The notes: generated by a model from the sequence alone, not told the origin. A stretch of 64,000 nucleotides of DNA from Acidobacteriota bacterium (GCA_013289715.1 JABCZJ010000009.1:1-64000); one strand, 5' to 3'. Positions 9,689 to 18,556 are shown, numbered from the stretch's first letter. Program-made: numbers and translations.

Positions 9689-10255
9689 TTACTCTCCGGG
9701 CAGCTCGAATTTATTCTTGAGTCGCAGCGAGAATTCGTTGAACAAGTCGGCCAGGCCGGCGCGGTCAGTCTTCTCATCGCGCAAAACTTCAACTTCGCGG
9801 TTCAGGGCCGCGGTGGAATCGCGGCGCAGCTTATCAATTTCCGCGGAGACTGATTTCGAGTGTTCAAGCAGCTTGGCGCGCAGTTCCGCGTGGCCGTCGG
9901 ACATCTGGTCTTCGAGTTGCGAGAGCTTTTTCTCGACGATCTTTCCGGTGTCCTTCATTTCGCGCGTCAGTTCTTTCAGGCCTTCGGCGCGCTCGGACTT
10001 TTCCGCCTTGACGCGCTGCCCTAGGGAATCCGTTTCTTCCTTGATGTAGCTGCCGAGGGTGTCGAGGCGCTTGGTCATATCCTCGCGCAGAGTCTCGATG
10101 GCCTTGGTGACGGTTTCTTCCAGGCGAACGAAGCGCTTTTCGTAATCGCGCATCTGCGAGCCGAATAAGATGTCGCGGATCTTGTCTACATTGGCGCCTT
10201 CCGCGTTTTCCTTGGCGGATGAACTGTTGGCTTTTGCGTCGGCCGGGGATGCCAT
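9689..10255 (-). CDS. Coiled-coil protein of unknown function
   Basis: A 188-residue soluble protein that is almost entirely a predicted long coiled coil (residues ~30-175), rich in Glu, Lys, Leu and Arg with clear heptads. There are no cysteines and no membrane segment. The ATG at 10255 has a strong site (AGGAGAGG about 8 bases upstream); the frame upstream is Arg-rich and lacks such a site. It lies 112 bases before the OmpA-family gene on the same strand and is probably the first gene of the GTPase/kinase set. The architecture suggests a scaffold, but no family was recognised. Confidence 0.75.
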   Translation of the reverse strand: MASPADAKANSSSAKENAEGANVDKIRDILFGSQMRDYEKRFVRLEETVTKAIETLREDMTKRLDTLGSYIKEETDSLGQRVKAEKSERAEGLKELTREMKDTGKIVEKKLSQLEDQMSDGHAELRAKLLEHSKSVSAEIDKLRRDSTAALNREVEVLRDEKTDRAGLADLFNEFSLRLKNKFELPGE

Positions 10256-10447
10256 TTTCCTACCTCTCCTTTGCATGCCCTTACTGCGATGCCGGGGGGA
10301 CCGTCGCGAGGAAGGGCGGGGCATGGCGGGACATTACTACGAATGGACGCGTGCCGCAATATACAGGTCGTCAACAATGGGCGAACGGCGCGTAGTAGAA
10401 GTTCTAGGACTGGGGCGTGTAACAAATTGAGATTTTGGCGCGGTTTT

Positions 10448-11218
10448 TTACTGGTCGAGGAAGGTGCGGAGACGGGCATAGCCTGCTCGGCTGACTGGCA
10501 GCTGTGTGCCGTTTGCGAGCACTGCGATATGGCTGTCTTTGCCGTAGGGCTCGACCTTGGCCACTCGTTCCAGGTTGACGATGTAGGAGCGGTGGATGCG
10601 CATGAAGCGCGAGGGATCGAGCGCGGATTCCAGGCTGGAGATCGTTTGTTGCTTCAGATGTTTCCTGCCTTCGGCGGCTAGAGCGACGTAATCGTCCTGG
10701 GCTTCGGCGTAATCGAGCTTGGCGAGTGGAATGATGTAGACGCGAGTGCCGTCCCGCACCGCGATGCGATCGAGGAATTGCGCGGGCGGACGCGCGGCGA
10801 CGGCCAACTCTGACGCGGAGGGAGCAGCCTCCGGCAGTTTGCCTGCGAGGCGCTCTTTGGCGCGTTTCAACGATGCTTCAAAGCGATCAGCGCCGAAGGG
10901 CTTCAGAAGATAGTCCACCGCGTGAACTTCGAAAGCTTTGATGGCGTAGCTATCATAGGCGGTGACGAAGACGACGGCGGTATCGTTGCCAATCAATTCC
11001 AAAACTTCGAAACCATCAAGCTTGGGCATCTGAATGTCGAGGAACATGAGGTCGGGCTTCTGCTCGGTGACGATTTTGACGGCTTCGAAACCGTTGGCGC
11101 ACTCGGCGATCAGTTCGATTTCGCTGTGCGCGGAGATGAATTCGCGCAGGACCTGGCGCGCGAGTTCCTCGTCGTCCACAATCACCGCTCGAATTTTTGC
11201 TGCGGCTGCGCGGGTCAT
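10448..11218 (-). CDS. LytTR-family response regulator
   Basis: A 256-residue response regulator (LytR/AlgR type) that binds DNA through a LytTR domain. The receiver domain (1-125) has the acidic pair Asp15/Asp16, phospho-acceptor Asp61 (FLDIQMP), Thr86 and Lys106. A linker is followed by a LytTR domain at ~148-254 with the typical FMRIHRSYIVNL stretch. Its ATG overlaps the stop of the LytS-type kinase gene by four bases (ATGA), so the two are translationally coupled and form a two-component pair. LytTR proteins usually control cell-envelope or surface genes; targets here are not known. Confidence 0.93.
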   Translation of the reverse strand: MTRAAAAKIRAVIVDDEELARQVLREFISAHSEIELIAECANGFEAVKIVTEQKPDLMFLDIQMPKLDGFEVLELIGNDTAVVFVTAYDSYAIKAFEVHAVDYLLKPFGADRFEASLKRAKERLAGKLPEAAPSASELAVAARPPAQFLDRIAVRDGTRVYIIPLAKLDYAEAQDDYVALAAEGRKHLKQQTISSLESALDPSRFMRIHRSYIVNLERVAKVEPYGKDSHIAVLANGTQLPVSRAGYARLRTFLDQ

Positions 11219-12285
11219 GCCGGTTGCGCCTCGCTTTCAGTGGGGAGAGTCAATGCTACGCGGTAACGATCGCCTTCCATCTTTACGGCGAAGCTGGCCT
11301 GATTGCCGTAGCGCGCCTGCAGACGCTGGCGGACATTCACCAGGCCGACCCCGCTTTTGCGGCGTGGCGGAGCATCGGGATCGAAGCTGTTTTCGACAGT
11401 GATGGTCAGCGTGCCGTTCTGCGAATGGACATCCAGGTGAATCCATCCGCCCTCGACGAGGTTGGCGATGCCGTGCACCACCGCATTTTCCACGAGTGGC
11501 TGCAGGAGAAGAGGCGGCACCGGAACGTGCAGTGCCGTCGCGTCAATATTTTCTTCCATCTGAATGCGCGCGCCGAAGCGAACTTTTTCGACGGCGAGGA
11601 AAGCGCGGATCAGCGAGAGCTCTTCTTCCAGCGGAATCGCGGCTTTTTCCCCCAGGCCCAAGGTGCGGCGCAGAAAATCACCGAGCAGGATGCACATTTC
11701 CCGGGCCTTGGATGCGTCGGAACTAGTGAGCGCGCTGATCGAATTTAAACTGTTGAAAAGGAAATGCGGATTCACTTGAGCTTTCAGCGCGCGCAGTTCG
11801 GCTTCGCGCGCCAGGACGCTGGCTTTCATCACGCGGGCTTCCGCATCGCGCGAAGCTTCCACCGCGATGATCACGTAATACAGCGTCACCCAGAGCAGAT
11901 AGAGCAGCAGACCGGTAACGATAACCAGCGGAACTTCTGGCCGGAAGCGATGGCTCAGTCCTGGAAAATATTGCATCCCGGAAAGCGTGCTCGCCAAGCT
12001 TTCCGCCGCAACAGCCCAAATGATGCTGGCGAAAAGCGCAGCCGTAAGATGAGTGGCGATCAAGCGCCCCAGACCATATTTCTCCAGCGGGTTGCCGCGG
12101 CAGGAATACCACGAAGTAAGGCAGAGAAACGCGTACAGCAGGCAGAGCGGCACGGAGAGGACGATTGCTTCGTGAGCGCCAATCTCATGGGAGACGGTGA
12201 GTAGATAAGCCAGCAGCCCTGCGATGGGAATCCACGCGAGGAGGTAAATTAACACGCGGCGGAATTGGCTGAGTATGGGATGCAT
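11215..12285 (-). CDS. LytS-type membrane sensor histidine kinase
   Basis: A 356-residue sensor kinase. Four or so membrane helices (about 10-32, 40-58, 74-96 and 117-142) are followed by a short coil and the His_kinase domain of the LytS/YehU type. Phospho-acceptor His174 sits in QVNPHFLFNSLNS, and the ATPase part shows LLQPLVENAVVHG. There is no separate sensor domain, so it may sense the membrane itself or respond through partners. It is ten bases downstream of the LiaF-like gene and overlaps the response regulator gene by four bases. Confidence 0.92.
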   Translation of the reverse strand: MHPILSQFRRVLIYLLAWIPIAGLLAYLLTVSHEIGAHEAIVLSVPLCLLYAFLCLTSWYSCRGNPLEKYGLGRLIATHLTAALFASIIWAVAAESLASTLSGMQYFPGLSHRFRPEVPLVIVTGLLLYLLWVTLYYVIIAVEASRDAEARVMKASVLAREAELRALKAQVNPHFLFNSLNSISALTSSDASKAREMCILLGDFLRRTLGLGEKAAIPLEEELSLIRAFLAVEKVRFGARIQMEENIDATALHVPVPPLLLQPLVENAVVHGIANLVEGGWIHLDVHSQNGTLTITVENSFDPDAPPRRKSGVGLVNVRQRLQARYGNQASFAVKMEGDRYRVALTLPTESEAQPA

Positions 12286-12294
12286 GAGCGCGCT

Positions 12295-13050
12295 TTAATT
12301 CTTGACGACAATGCCGCCGAACAGGCTGGCGCCTTTCATGATCAACTTTTTTTGCGTGCCAGCGGCGGCGGGCGTTTGCTGATCGGTTTCATCAACGAAC
12401 GCGCCGAACAGGCTGATGCCCTCCATCGAAACCTGCCACTCGTCCGGAACTTTGATTTCGCCGCCGCCCATGAAAGACATGGCTTCGATGGTGGCCGAAT
12501 CACCTTCCATGTCTGCCTGGCGCAGGTCAATTTGAAAGCCGCCCATCACGGACAACACGCTGCCGCCTTTGAATTTTTTGCTGGTGATGCGGCGCTTGAA
12601 GCCGCCGAGAATTGCAACACCGTTGAAATCGGCGTCCGGGGAACCGGTGCGGCTCCAGCGGTCGAAAATCTCTGGCCACGGGGACCTTGCAGTTCCATCA
12701 GGCCGGATGCGCGGCCCGGCGGCTTGCCAGATCATTAAGACACCGATAGCGATGACGACCAGCGGCCAGACGGTATTGAAGTGGATACGTGCCACACCGA
12801 GATTTTCAAGAACAAGCAGCACTCCAGAGGCCAGCAGGACGAAGCCCCAAAGGCCTCGCCCCCCGTGGCCTCGGCAATCAATCAGCATGGTGCTACCGGC
12901 GGCGATCATGACTACCGGCCAGAAATAGCTGAAAATGCGATCACCGTCGATGAGGCCTTGTTGGCTGAGAAGGAGCACAACTCCGGCTGCGACGATGAGT
13001 ACACCGAATATGAAGCTGAAGCTCCAACTGTGGGACCGGCTTGGCGACAT
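12295..13050 (-). CDS. LiaF-like / DUF5668 membrane protein
   Basis: A 251-residue membrane protein. Four membrane helices occupy residues ~10-110 (DUF5668-like, with SYFWPVVMIAAG). A soluble C-terminal beta-rich domain (~150-251) resembles the LiaF C-terminal domain, seen in the repeated MGGFQIDLR, MGGGEIKVP and LFGAFVDE segments. LiaF proteins modulate an envelope-stress kinase in Firmicutes. Here the gene directly precedes a LytS/LytTR pair, which supports an accessory sensing role (inference). The ATG at 13050 has a good site (GGAGGGG); upstream codons overlap the preceding gene. Confidence 0.85.
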   Translation of the reverse strand: MSPSRSHSWSFSFIFGVLIVAAGVVLLLSQQGLIDGDRIFSYFWPVVMIAAGSTMLIDCRGHGGRGLWGFVLLASGVLLVLENLGVARIHFNTVWPLVVIAIGVLMIWQAAGPRIRPDGTARSPWPEIFDRWSRTGSPDADFNGVAILGGFKRRITSKKFKGGSVLSVMGGFQIDLRQADMEGDSATIEAMSFMGGGEIKVPDEWQVSMEGISLFGAFVDETDQQTPAAAGTQKKLIMKGASLFGGIVVKN

Positions 13051-13055
13051 GACTG

Positions 13056-13373
13056 TTAACCCCTCCGGGATGCGGAGAAGCGATTTTCCTGTGTGGCGAG
13101 CAAGATTGCGAGACCCAGGCCCACGAGAATCAGGGGCCAGTAACGCAGCACCTCTCCCGCGCTGGGGAGATTCAGGCGCATGGAGAGGATATTCCAAATG
13201 TCGGCAAGCATCATGGAAAAGAGCCAGACGTTGTCCAAGCGAAGATGGCCATAGCCGAGCTCGCCGAGTTGGAAAGCGATGCCCAACAGGATCAGCAAGG
13301 CCGCGCCCACCATGGGGATTCGCGCGCTGGATAGTAGTGAATTCACGGGCGACTGGCCATTTGTGCTGGTCAT
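13056..13373 (-). CDS. DUF5668-like small membrane protein
   Basis: A 105-residue protein with two or three membrane helices (~22-42 and ~75-95), similar in style to the N-terminal half of the LiaF-like protein that follows five bases later. The ATG at 13373 was chosen because GGAG stands about 8 bases before it; an in-frame ATG at 13409 has no such site. It is probably the first gene of the LytS/LytTR operon and may have arisen by duplication of the membrane part of its neighbour. Function unknown. Confidence 0.7.
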   Translation of the reverse strand: MTSTNGQSPVNSLLSSARIPMVGAALLILLGIAFQLGELGYGHLRLDNVWLFSMMLADIWNILSMRLNLPSAGEVLRYWPLILVGLGLAILLATQENRFSASRRG

Positions 13374-13682
13374 GGTCTCATCTCCGATTCGAATTGCGTT
13401 GCCGTTCATAAGGCGAGAATAGAGCAGGGCATCAGGGGCGTCTCGTGTTAATCGGCGAATGGCGGCGGGGAATCGGTGAATGGCGGGGTAGGGAGGCGGA
13501 GGAAGTAGAGAATGTCGAGGAGTTGAAGGAGGTGCCGGAGAGAACCTGCCATAGAGTCACAGAGGCACAGAGCGAAACGGAAGCAAGGAGGCAGAGAACC
13601 GCAGGGGCACTGCGGCACGGACCTCAGCTCGCAGTGCGTCACGTCACGACAGACCGCGCCTGCTGTCGCGAGAAATGCGCGC
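13374..13682. other. Intergenic region with purine-rich direct repeats
   Basis: No gene was recognised. The region should contain the promoter of the DUF5668/LytS/LytTR operon; TATTCT at about 13418-13423 (reverse strand) is a possible -10 without a clear -35. It contains a direct repeat of GAATGGCGG 21 bases apart (about 13458-13487). Around 13554-13597 it is a purine-rich run of the CACAGAGGCACAGAG kind often seen in intergenic DNA. Confidence 0.4.
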
Positions 13683-14036
13683 TTACGACAGCGTCATGCC
13701 GATCCAAAAGGCGGCGGTGAGGATGCCTGTCAGGATCAGCATCAGGCGCAGGCGTTTTTTGCTCACGGCCACGATTATTACGCCCATGGCGCAGAGCAGG
13801 AAACCCAGCTCGGGCCAGAACATCGCGGAGTTGAATGTGCTATTCGAAGCGTTGGCCGGATCTTGAAGCCAGAAAGATGCGAACGAAGTGGCTGCGGTGA
13901 GTGATGCGGCTACGCAGCCCGCGAGCGCCAGGCCCTTCACCCACTCCGGCACAACCCAGTCTTTTTTCGTGTCGCGCCAGTCCAGCCACGTTTGTGCGAC
14001 CACCAATGCTGCAACCATCAAAACGAAAAGCGCCAC
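13683..14036 (-). CDS. Small membrane protein of unknown function
   Basis: About 117 residues with four membrane helices and a charged loop after the first (WLDWRDTKKDW). A GTG start at 14036 is preferred because it follows a very strong ribosome site (GGGGAGGGGG) and starts straight into the first helix. A second GTG at 14075 would add 13 residues. No family was recognised. It stands alone in a region of low coding density. Confidence 0.6.
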   Translation of the reverse strand: MALFVLMVAALVVAQTWLDWRDTKKDWVVPEWVKGLALAGCVAASLTAATSFASFWLQDPANASNSTFNSAMFWPELGFLLCAMGVIIVAVSKKRLRLMLILTGILTAAFWIGMTLS

Positions 14037-14927
14037 GTCCCCCTCCCCAAGCGCGTACCGTTGCTGCTCTTTCACAGCTGCCCAGCACCGGAGGCGGCCC
14101 GCTCCGCGGAGCGAAGATTCCGTTGCTGGACGTGGAGCAGAACCGGCACGAGGGCCGTTGCTGCCGAATCACATCCTCAGTGCGCGACCGCTTTCAGCTG
14201 TAGCGGCTGTGCTGCTTCGACAGACCCCGTTGCTTTCACTCTCTTGCAATCCTCTTCTTGTAATGCAAGTTCTTCCTGCGCCAAGCGCCTTAGCATGGCT
14301 TGAATTACGATGCTGCCTTTCGGTGCTATTCCCAAGACTCCTGCGCCAAACCCTGCAAACTCGACCGGCGTGGCAGCGGCGAATTCGCCGCTGAGCCTAC
14401 GACGGATTGCACTCCTACGTCAAAATCATTCTTTCGCCCAGAATGCGCGCTTGCTTGCAACGCTCGTCCTGATTCGCGTGAGCGCAAAGACCGTTTCGCG
14501 AACGCACGATGCAGCTCTTGATACGAAACTAAGGATCGCGGCAACGTCCTGGGCGCTGAATGGACGAGCCCACGCCGCTGAGAAGGCGAATAGGGAAAGG
14601 CAATCGGGCTTCCAAAGGTACTCGGTCCGAGGGGGCGCGGACGGAGCCATCTAACTTCATAGAACGATTGGGGATAGTCACGGCCGTGAGCCTTGCGGCC
14701 GCGGCGAAGGCTAGAATGACGTAACTTCCATCGTTAGATTTCTCCCGCTGACCAACACATTATCCAATTTAGGCAACGTTTTGCAGCAGTTTAGCGACCC
14801 CGCCTGCACGACCCAGGCACTGATATGACTCGATTTCAGTCCGGTTTCTTTGGGGTGCAACTTCCATCACCACCGTAAATACCGGAGAGCCGTGGGGTCT
14901 GGGTTCTCTGCTACGATAGCCGTGGCT
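14037..14927. other. Long intergenic stretch without a recognised gene
   Basis: About 890 bases without a convincing gene. Open frames of up to 114 codons (14310-14654 forward) lack ribosome sites and domains. A perfect 14-base palindrome, CGCTCCGCGGAGCG, lies at 14100-14113. A TAGAAT -10-like hexamer is at 14712-14717 without a clear -35. The stretch may contain a decayed gene or a regulatory RNA, but nothing can be named. Confidence 0.4.
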
Positions 14928-15653
14928 ATGCGAAAACCTTGGGTTATCGCGCATCGTGGGGCTTCCGGCCACGCGCCGGAAAATACGTTGGCGGCGTTTG
15001 AACGCGCCGTGCAGCTCGGCGCGGGATTCATCGAGACGGACTTGCACCTGACGCGCGACGCGCGCTTCGTGGCGATCCACGACGCGACGCTGGAGCGCAC
15101 CACCAACGGGCGCGGGAACGTCCACGATTTCACGTTGGCGGAACTGCGCCAGTTGGACGCGGGCATGTGGTTCGACCGCGAATTCATGGGGCAGCGCATA
15201 CCTACGCTGGAAGAGGTGCTGAAATTTGGCAGCGAGCACGACGTGATTTTCTATCTCGAAGTGAAATATGACGCGGCGTGGGGGATGCATCATTCGCTGG
15301 TCGCGGAGTTGCATAAATCGCAAAGTACGGCGCGTTCGATCGTGATTTCGTTCGACCAGTCGACGCTTACGGCTCTGCGCCAGGTGGATTCCACGATGAT
15401 GATGGGTTTACTCGTGGATCAGCCGCGCGACGATTTCGCGAAAGTGGCCATCGAACTGGGCGTGCGGCAGCTTTGTCCTAAGGCCAATCTGGTGACGCAG
15501 AAATTGGTGGAGGAAGCGCACCGGCTGGATTTGCAAGTCGCCACGTGGACCGCGGATGATCCAGAAGTGATGCGAGCAGTGGCGGCCGCTGGTGTGGACG
15601 GAATCATGTCGAATTTTCCCGACCGGCTGCAGACGGTCCTCGAAGAGTCATAG
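14928..15653 (+). CDS. Glycerophosphodiester phosphodiesterase
   Basis: A 241-residue enzyme of the GDPD family (UgpQ/GlpQ type), which splits deacylated phospholipid head groups into glycerol-3-phosphate and an alcohol. The family signature is intact: AHRGASGHAPENT near the N-terminus (catalytic His, Arg, Glu), ETDLHLTRD (metal-binding Glu and Asp), the HD of VAIHDATLERTTNG, and EVKYD later. The length is typical for cytoplasmic members. The ATG at 14928 places the first beta strand immediately at the start; upstream codons in frame lack conservation. There is no signal peptide. Confidence 0.92.
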   Translation: MRKPWVIAHRGASGHAPENTLAAFERAVQLGAGFIETDLHLTRDARFVAIHDATLERTTNGRGNVHDFTLAELRQLDAGMWFDREFMGQRIPTLEEVLKFGSEHDVIFYLEVKYDAAWGMHHSLVAELHKSQSTARSIVISFDQSTLTALRQVDSTMMMGLLVDQPRDDFAKVAIELGVRQLCPKANLVTQKLVEEAHRLDLQVATWTADDPEVMRAVAAAGVDGIMSNFPDRLQTVLEES

Positions 15654-15706
15654 TATCGGCGCGAACAAATCACAAGGTCATGGAAACTTCGTGATGAGTT
15701 GTGTGG

Positions 15707-16504
15707 CTACGCGAGCTGGGCGAAGAGCGCGGCGAATTGTGCGAGGGTTAGTTGTTCGGCGCGGGCGTCGGGGCGCAGGGCGGCGGTTGCTATCGCTTCG
15801 TGGATGCCTTTATCGCTTGCGACGCCGAGCAAGTTATTGCGCAGGGTCTTGCGTTTTTGGCTGAAGCAGGTCTGCACGAATTCCAGAAAATGCTTTTCTT
15901 CGGATTCTCCCACGATGTTGAGGTTCGCTTGCTCACCCGGCAAAGTCATGCCTAGCAACGCCGATTTTACTTTTGGCGGCGGACGAAATGCGCCAGGGGG
16001 AATGCGCAGCGCGATTTTGGGTTGCGCATAAAATTGGCAGAGCGCGGAAAGATAGCCGTAGTCGCGCACACCCGGATGCGCGGCGATGCGTTCGGCCACT
16101 TCCAATTGAACGACGATGTGGATGGAAGCGATCCGCGTCGCCCAGCGGAAAAGATGATGCAGAATGGGCGAAGTGATGTAGTACGGCAGGTTTCCGTAGA
16201 TGTGAATTTTTCCAGTGGCTAAATCGCCGATGTTTGTCGCGAGGACATCGGCCGTGACGATTTCCAGGCCGGGCCATTTTCTGGGATCGGTGTCGCGAGT
16301 TGCGCGTAGGCCTTCGGCTAGCCTTCGGTCTGTTTCGATAGCCACGATGCGGCGGCCGTCGCCGACGAGGAGTTGCGTCATTTCGCCGTGGCCAGGGCCG
16401 ATTTCGATCCAGGTTTGATGGGGGGCGAGCGGCAGCGCGGCTAGGATCCGTTTGCACCACCCGAGATCGTGGAAGAAATGCTGGCCTAGGCGTTGGCGTG
16501 ACAT
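15707..16504 (-). CDS. rsmA: 16S rRNA dimethyladenosine transferase (RsmA/KsgA)
   Basis: A 265-residue methyltransferase that dimethylates two adjacent adenosines in helix 45 of 16S rRNA during small-subunit maturation, using S-adenosylmethionine. GQHFFHD near the N-terminus, the SAM motif IEIGPGHG (33-40), the acidic IETD after the second strand, TADVL and the catalytic NLPYYI are all present. The C-terminal helical domain is complete. It is convergent with the phosphodiesterase gene, with a 53-base gap, and divergent from the glycogen synthase gene. Confidence 0.93.
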   Translation of the reverse strand: MSRQRLGQHFFHDLGWCKRILAALPLAPHQTWIEIGPGHGEMTQLLVGDGRRIVAIETDRRLAEGLRATRDTDPRKWPGLEIVTADVLATNIGDLATGKIHIYGNLPYYITSPILHHLFRWATRIASIHIVVQLEVAERIAAHPGVRDYGYLSALCQFYAQPKIALRIPPGAFRPPPKVKSALLGMTLPGEQANLNIVGESEEKHFLEFVQTCFSQKRKTLRNNLLGVASDKGIHEAIATAALRPDARAEQLTLAQFAALFAQLA

Positions 16505-16550
16505 GTGTGCTGCGAGTGTAGCAATGCGGGCGGAAAAACTAAAACAAAGG

Positions 16551-16615
16551 CGCCCAGCTGAGGCTGGCCGCTACGAAGTCAAAGGAAAGAGCACAGGCGA
16601 GATCGTCTATGCTAC
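16551..16615 (+). repeat. CTAC-tailed hairpin repeat, two units (copy A)
   Basis: The first unit is CCAGC-TGA-GGCTGG followed by CCGCTAC and, five bases later, CAAAG. The second is AGGCGA-GA-TCGTCT followed by ATGCTAC (16590-16615), which matches the reverse complement of 1895-1920. The element sits between the divergent rsmA and glgA genes. Confidence 0.6.
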
Positions 16616-16672
16616 GGTGTGCTTGACGAAGCTCTGGCGTTCCGATACCGTTTCCGTTTCTGCTGACGACTT

Positions 16673-18151
16673 ATGAAAATTTTGTTCATTGCATCGGAAG
16701 GTTTGCCTTACTCGAAGACCGGCGGCTTGGCGGACGTCGTGGGTGCGTTGCCCAAGGCGCTGGCCGAGATGGGCCACGAAGTGGCGGTGCTGCTGCCGCG
16801 CTATCGTGGAAACAAGATTGGCTCGATTCTGGTTTCCAGCGTGACGGTGACGCTAGGCGACAAGCTGCGCTTTCCGGCGATTGGCGAAGGCCCGGCGGTC
16901 GCGGGCGTGCGTTATTTTTTCGTGGACGATCGTGGATTTTTCGACCGCGAGCAGCTGTACGGCGAGAAGGGCGCGGACTATCCGGACAACGCCGAGCGCT
17001 TCACGGAATTTTCGCGCGTGGCCATCGAATTCATGAAGCGGGTGTGGCTGCCGGACGTGATTCATTGCCACGACTGGCAGACGGCGCTGGTTCCGGTGCT
17101 GCTGCGCACGCAGCACGCCGAGGATCCGGTGGCCCGCGCGTTGCCGGTCGTGTTCACGATTCACAATATCGGCTACCAGGGAATATTTTCGCAGTCTGTG
17201 ATGCGCACGATCGGGCTGCCTGAGACTTTTTTTACGATGGATCGCCTGGAATTTTACGGAAGGGTGAATTTTCTGAAGGGCGGGCTGCTGTACGCTGATT
17301 ACCTGACCACGGTGAGCCGCCGCTACGCGCAAGAAATTCAGACGCCGGAATTCGGTAGTGGTTTGGAGGGAGTGATCCGCGGGCGCGCGGACCGGCTGTT
17401 CGGGATTCTGAACGGCGTGGATTATTCGGTGTGGAGTCCGGAGGTGGACACCTTCATCACGCAGAATTATTCCGTGCATAACCTGGAAGCGAAGAAGGCG
17501 GACAAGAAGGATTTGCTGCAGCAGTTCAAACTGCCCGTGGACAAGCTGGAATGCCTGGAACGGCCGGTGGTGGGAATCGTCTCCCGCTTCGCGGATCAAA
17601 AAGGTTTCGACCTGATCGCGCGGGTTGCGGGTGATCTGATGAAGGAGAATTTGACACTGGTGGTGCTGGGCACGGCCCAGCCGGAATACGAAAAGCTGTT
17701 TAAGGATATGGCGGAGAAATATCCGGGGCGCGTGGGCGTGAAGATCGGGTACGACAACCCGCTGGCGCACAAGATCGAGGCGGGGGCGGACATGTTTTTG
17801 ATGCCTTCGCGGTACGAGCCCTGCGGCTTGAACCAGATATACAGCTTGCGCTATGGTACGGTGCCGATCGTCAGGGCAACGGGCGGCCTGGATGACAGCG
17901 TGCAGAGCTTTGACCCCAAAACCCATCATGGGACTGGGTTTAAGTTCGAGGCGTACGACGGACGGGCGCTGCTGGATTGTGTGCGGGCGGCGTTGAAACT
18001 GCAGCGTGATCCGAAGGCCTGGCAGATGGTGCAGAAGAACGGCATGGCCAAAGATTTTTCGTGGAAGGCTTCTGCGGCGGCTTATGTCACACTGTATGAA
18101 GCAGCTAAGAGGGCACGAATCCCGCGGGTTGCTGGGACATCTAAAGGGTAG
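16673..18151 (+). CDS. glgA: Glycogen synthase (ADP-glucose)
   Basis: A 492-residue GT5 glycosyltransferase that extends alpha-1,4-glucan chains from ADP-glucose. The N-terminal KTGGL loop (15-19), which binds the sugar nucleotide, is followed by ADVVGALPKAL. Typical blocks ITVHNIGYQGIF-like (TIHNIGYQGIF), VSRRYAQEI and the C-terminal PSRYEPCGLNQ motif (retaining GT-B catalytic region) are present. Length fits bacterial GlgA. Other glycogen genes are not in the window, so it stands apart from any glg operon. Confidence 0.94.
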   Translation: MKILFIASEGLPYSKTGGLADVVGALPKALAEMGHEVAVLLPRYRGNKIGSILVSSVTVTLGDKLRFPAIGEGPAVAGVRYFFVDDRGFFDREQLYGEKGADYPDNAERFTEFSRVAIEFMKRVWLPDVIHCHDWQTALVPVLLRTQHAEDPVARALPVVFTIHNIGYQGIFSQSVMRTIGLPETFFTMDRLEFYGRVNFLKGGLLYADYLTTVSRRYAQEIQTPEFGSGLEGVIRGRADRLFGILNGVDYSVWSPEVDTFITQNYSVHNLEAKKADKKDLLQQFKLPVDKLECLERPVVGIVSRFADQKGFDLIARVAGDLMKENLTLVVLGTAQPEYEKLFKDMAEKYPGRVGVKIGYDNPLAHKIEAGADMFLMPSRYEPCGLNQIYSLRYGTVPIVRATGGLDDSVQSFDPKTHHGTGFKFEAYDGRALLDCVRAALKLQRDPKAWQMVQKNGMAKDFSWKASAAAYVTLYEAAKRARIPRVAGTSKG

Positions 18152-18200
18152 CGCTGGAAACGTTTCCTGCAGGTTTTCTGGAGGCGTGGTGCGGCGCTAC

Positions 18201-18220
18201 AAGGGACAACAAGGGACAAC
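18201..18220 (+). repeat. Tandem 10-base repeat carrying the trxA ribosome site
   Basis: AAGGGACAAC occurs twice in a row directly before the thioredoxin ATG at 18221. Each copy carries an AAGGGA Shine-Dalgarno-like core, so the ribosome site is duplicated. The proximal copy ends at the ATG, with its core five bases before it. Confidence 0.7.
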
Positions 18221-18556
18221 ATGTCAGAGAACATCCAAGCGGTGAACGACGCGAATTTCGAAGCAGATGTGGTGGAAGCCAGCAAGACGCAGCCGGTGAT
18301 GGTGGATTTCTGGGCGGACTGGTGCCGCCCCTGCCATATGTTGACGCCGACGGTGGAAGAGCTGGCAAAAGAGCACGCCGGAAAGTTGAAGGTGGTGAAG
18401 CTCAACGTGGATGAGAACATCAACGCGGCGGGCAAATTCAATATTCGCGGGATTCCTACATTGTTGATTTTCAAGGGCGGGCAGGTGGCCGACCAGCTCG
18501 TCGGAGCGCAGCCGAAAGAATCTATCGAGAAAGTCATCCAGCGCCACATTTCGTAG
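18221..18556 (+). CDS. trxA: Thioredoxin
   Basis: A 111-residue classical thioredoxin, a cytoplasmic disulfide reductant. The redox motif is WCRPC (Cys35, Cys38) rather than the commoner WCGPC; Arg at this place is a known variant that may shift the redox potential. The conserved Asp in MVDFWADW, KLNVDEN and the cis-proline block IRGIPTLLIF are present. It follows glgA by 69 bases, possibly as a separate unit with its own duplicated ribosome site. Confidence 0.94.
   Translation: MSENIQAVNDANFEADVVEASKTQPVMVDFWADWCRPCHMLTPTVEELAKEHAGKLKVVKLNVDENINAAGKFNIRGIPTLLIFKGGQVADQLVGAQPKESIEKVIQRHIS

Noticed and set aside
14310..14654. 114-codon forward frame in the long gap
   Set aside because: No ribosome site and no domain; kept only as part of the gap description.
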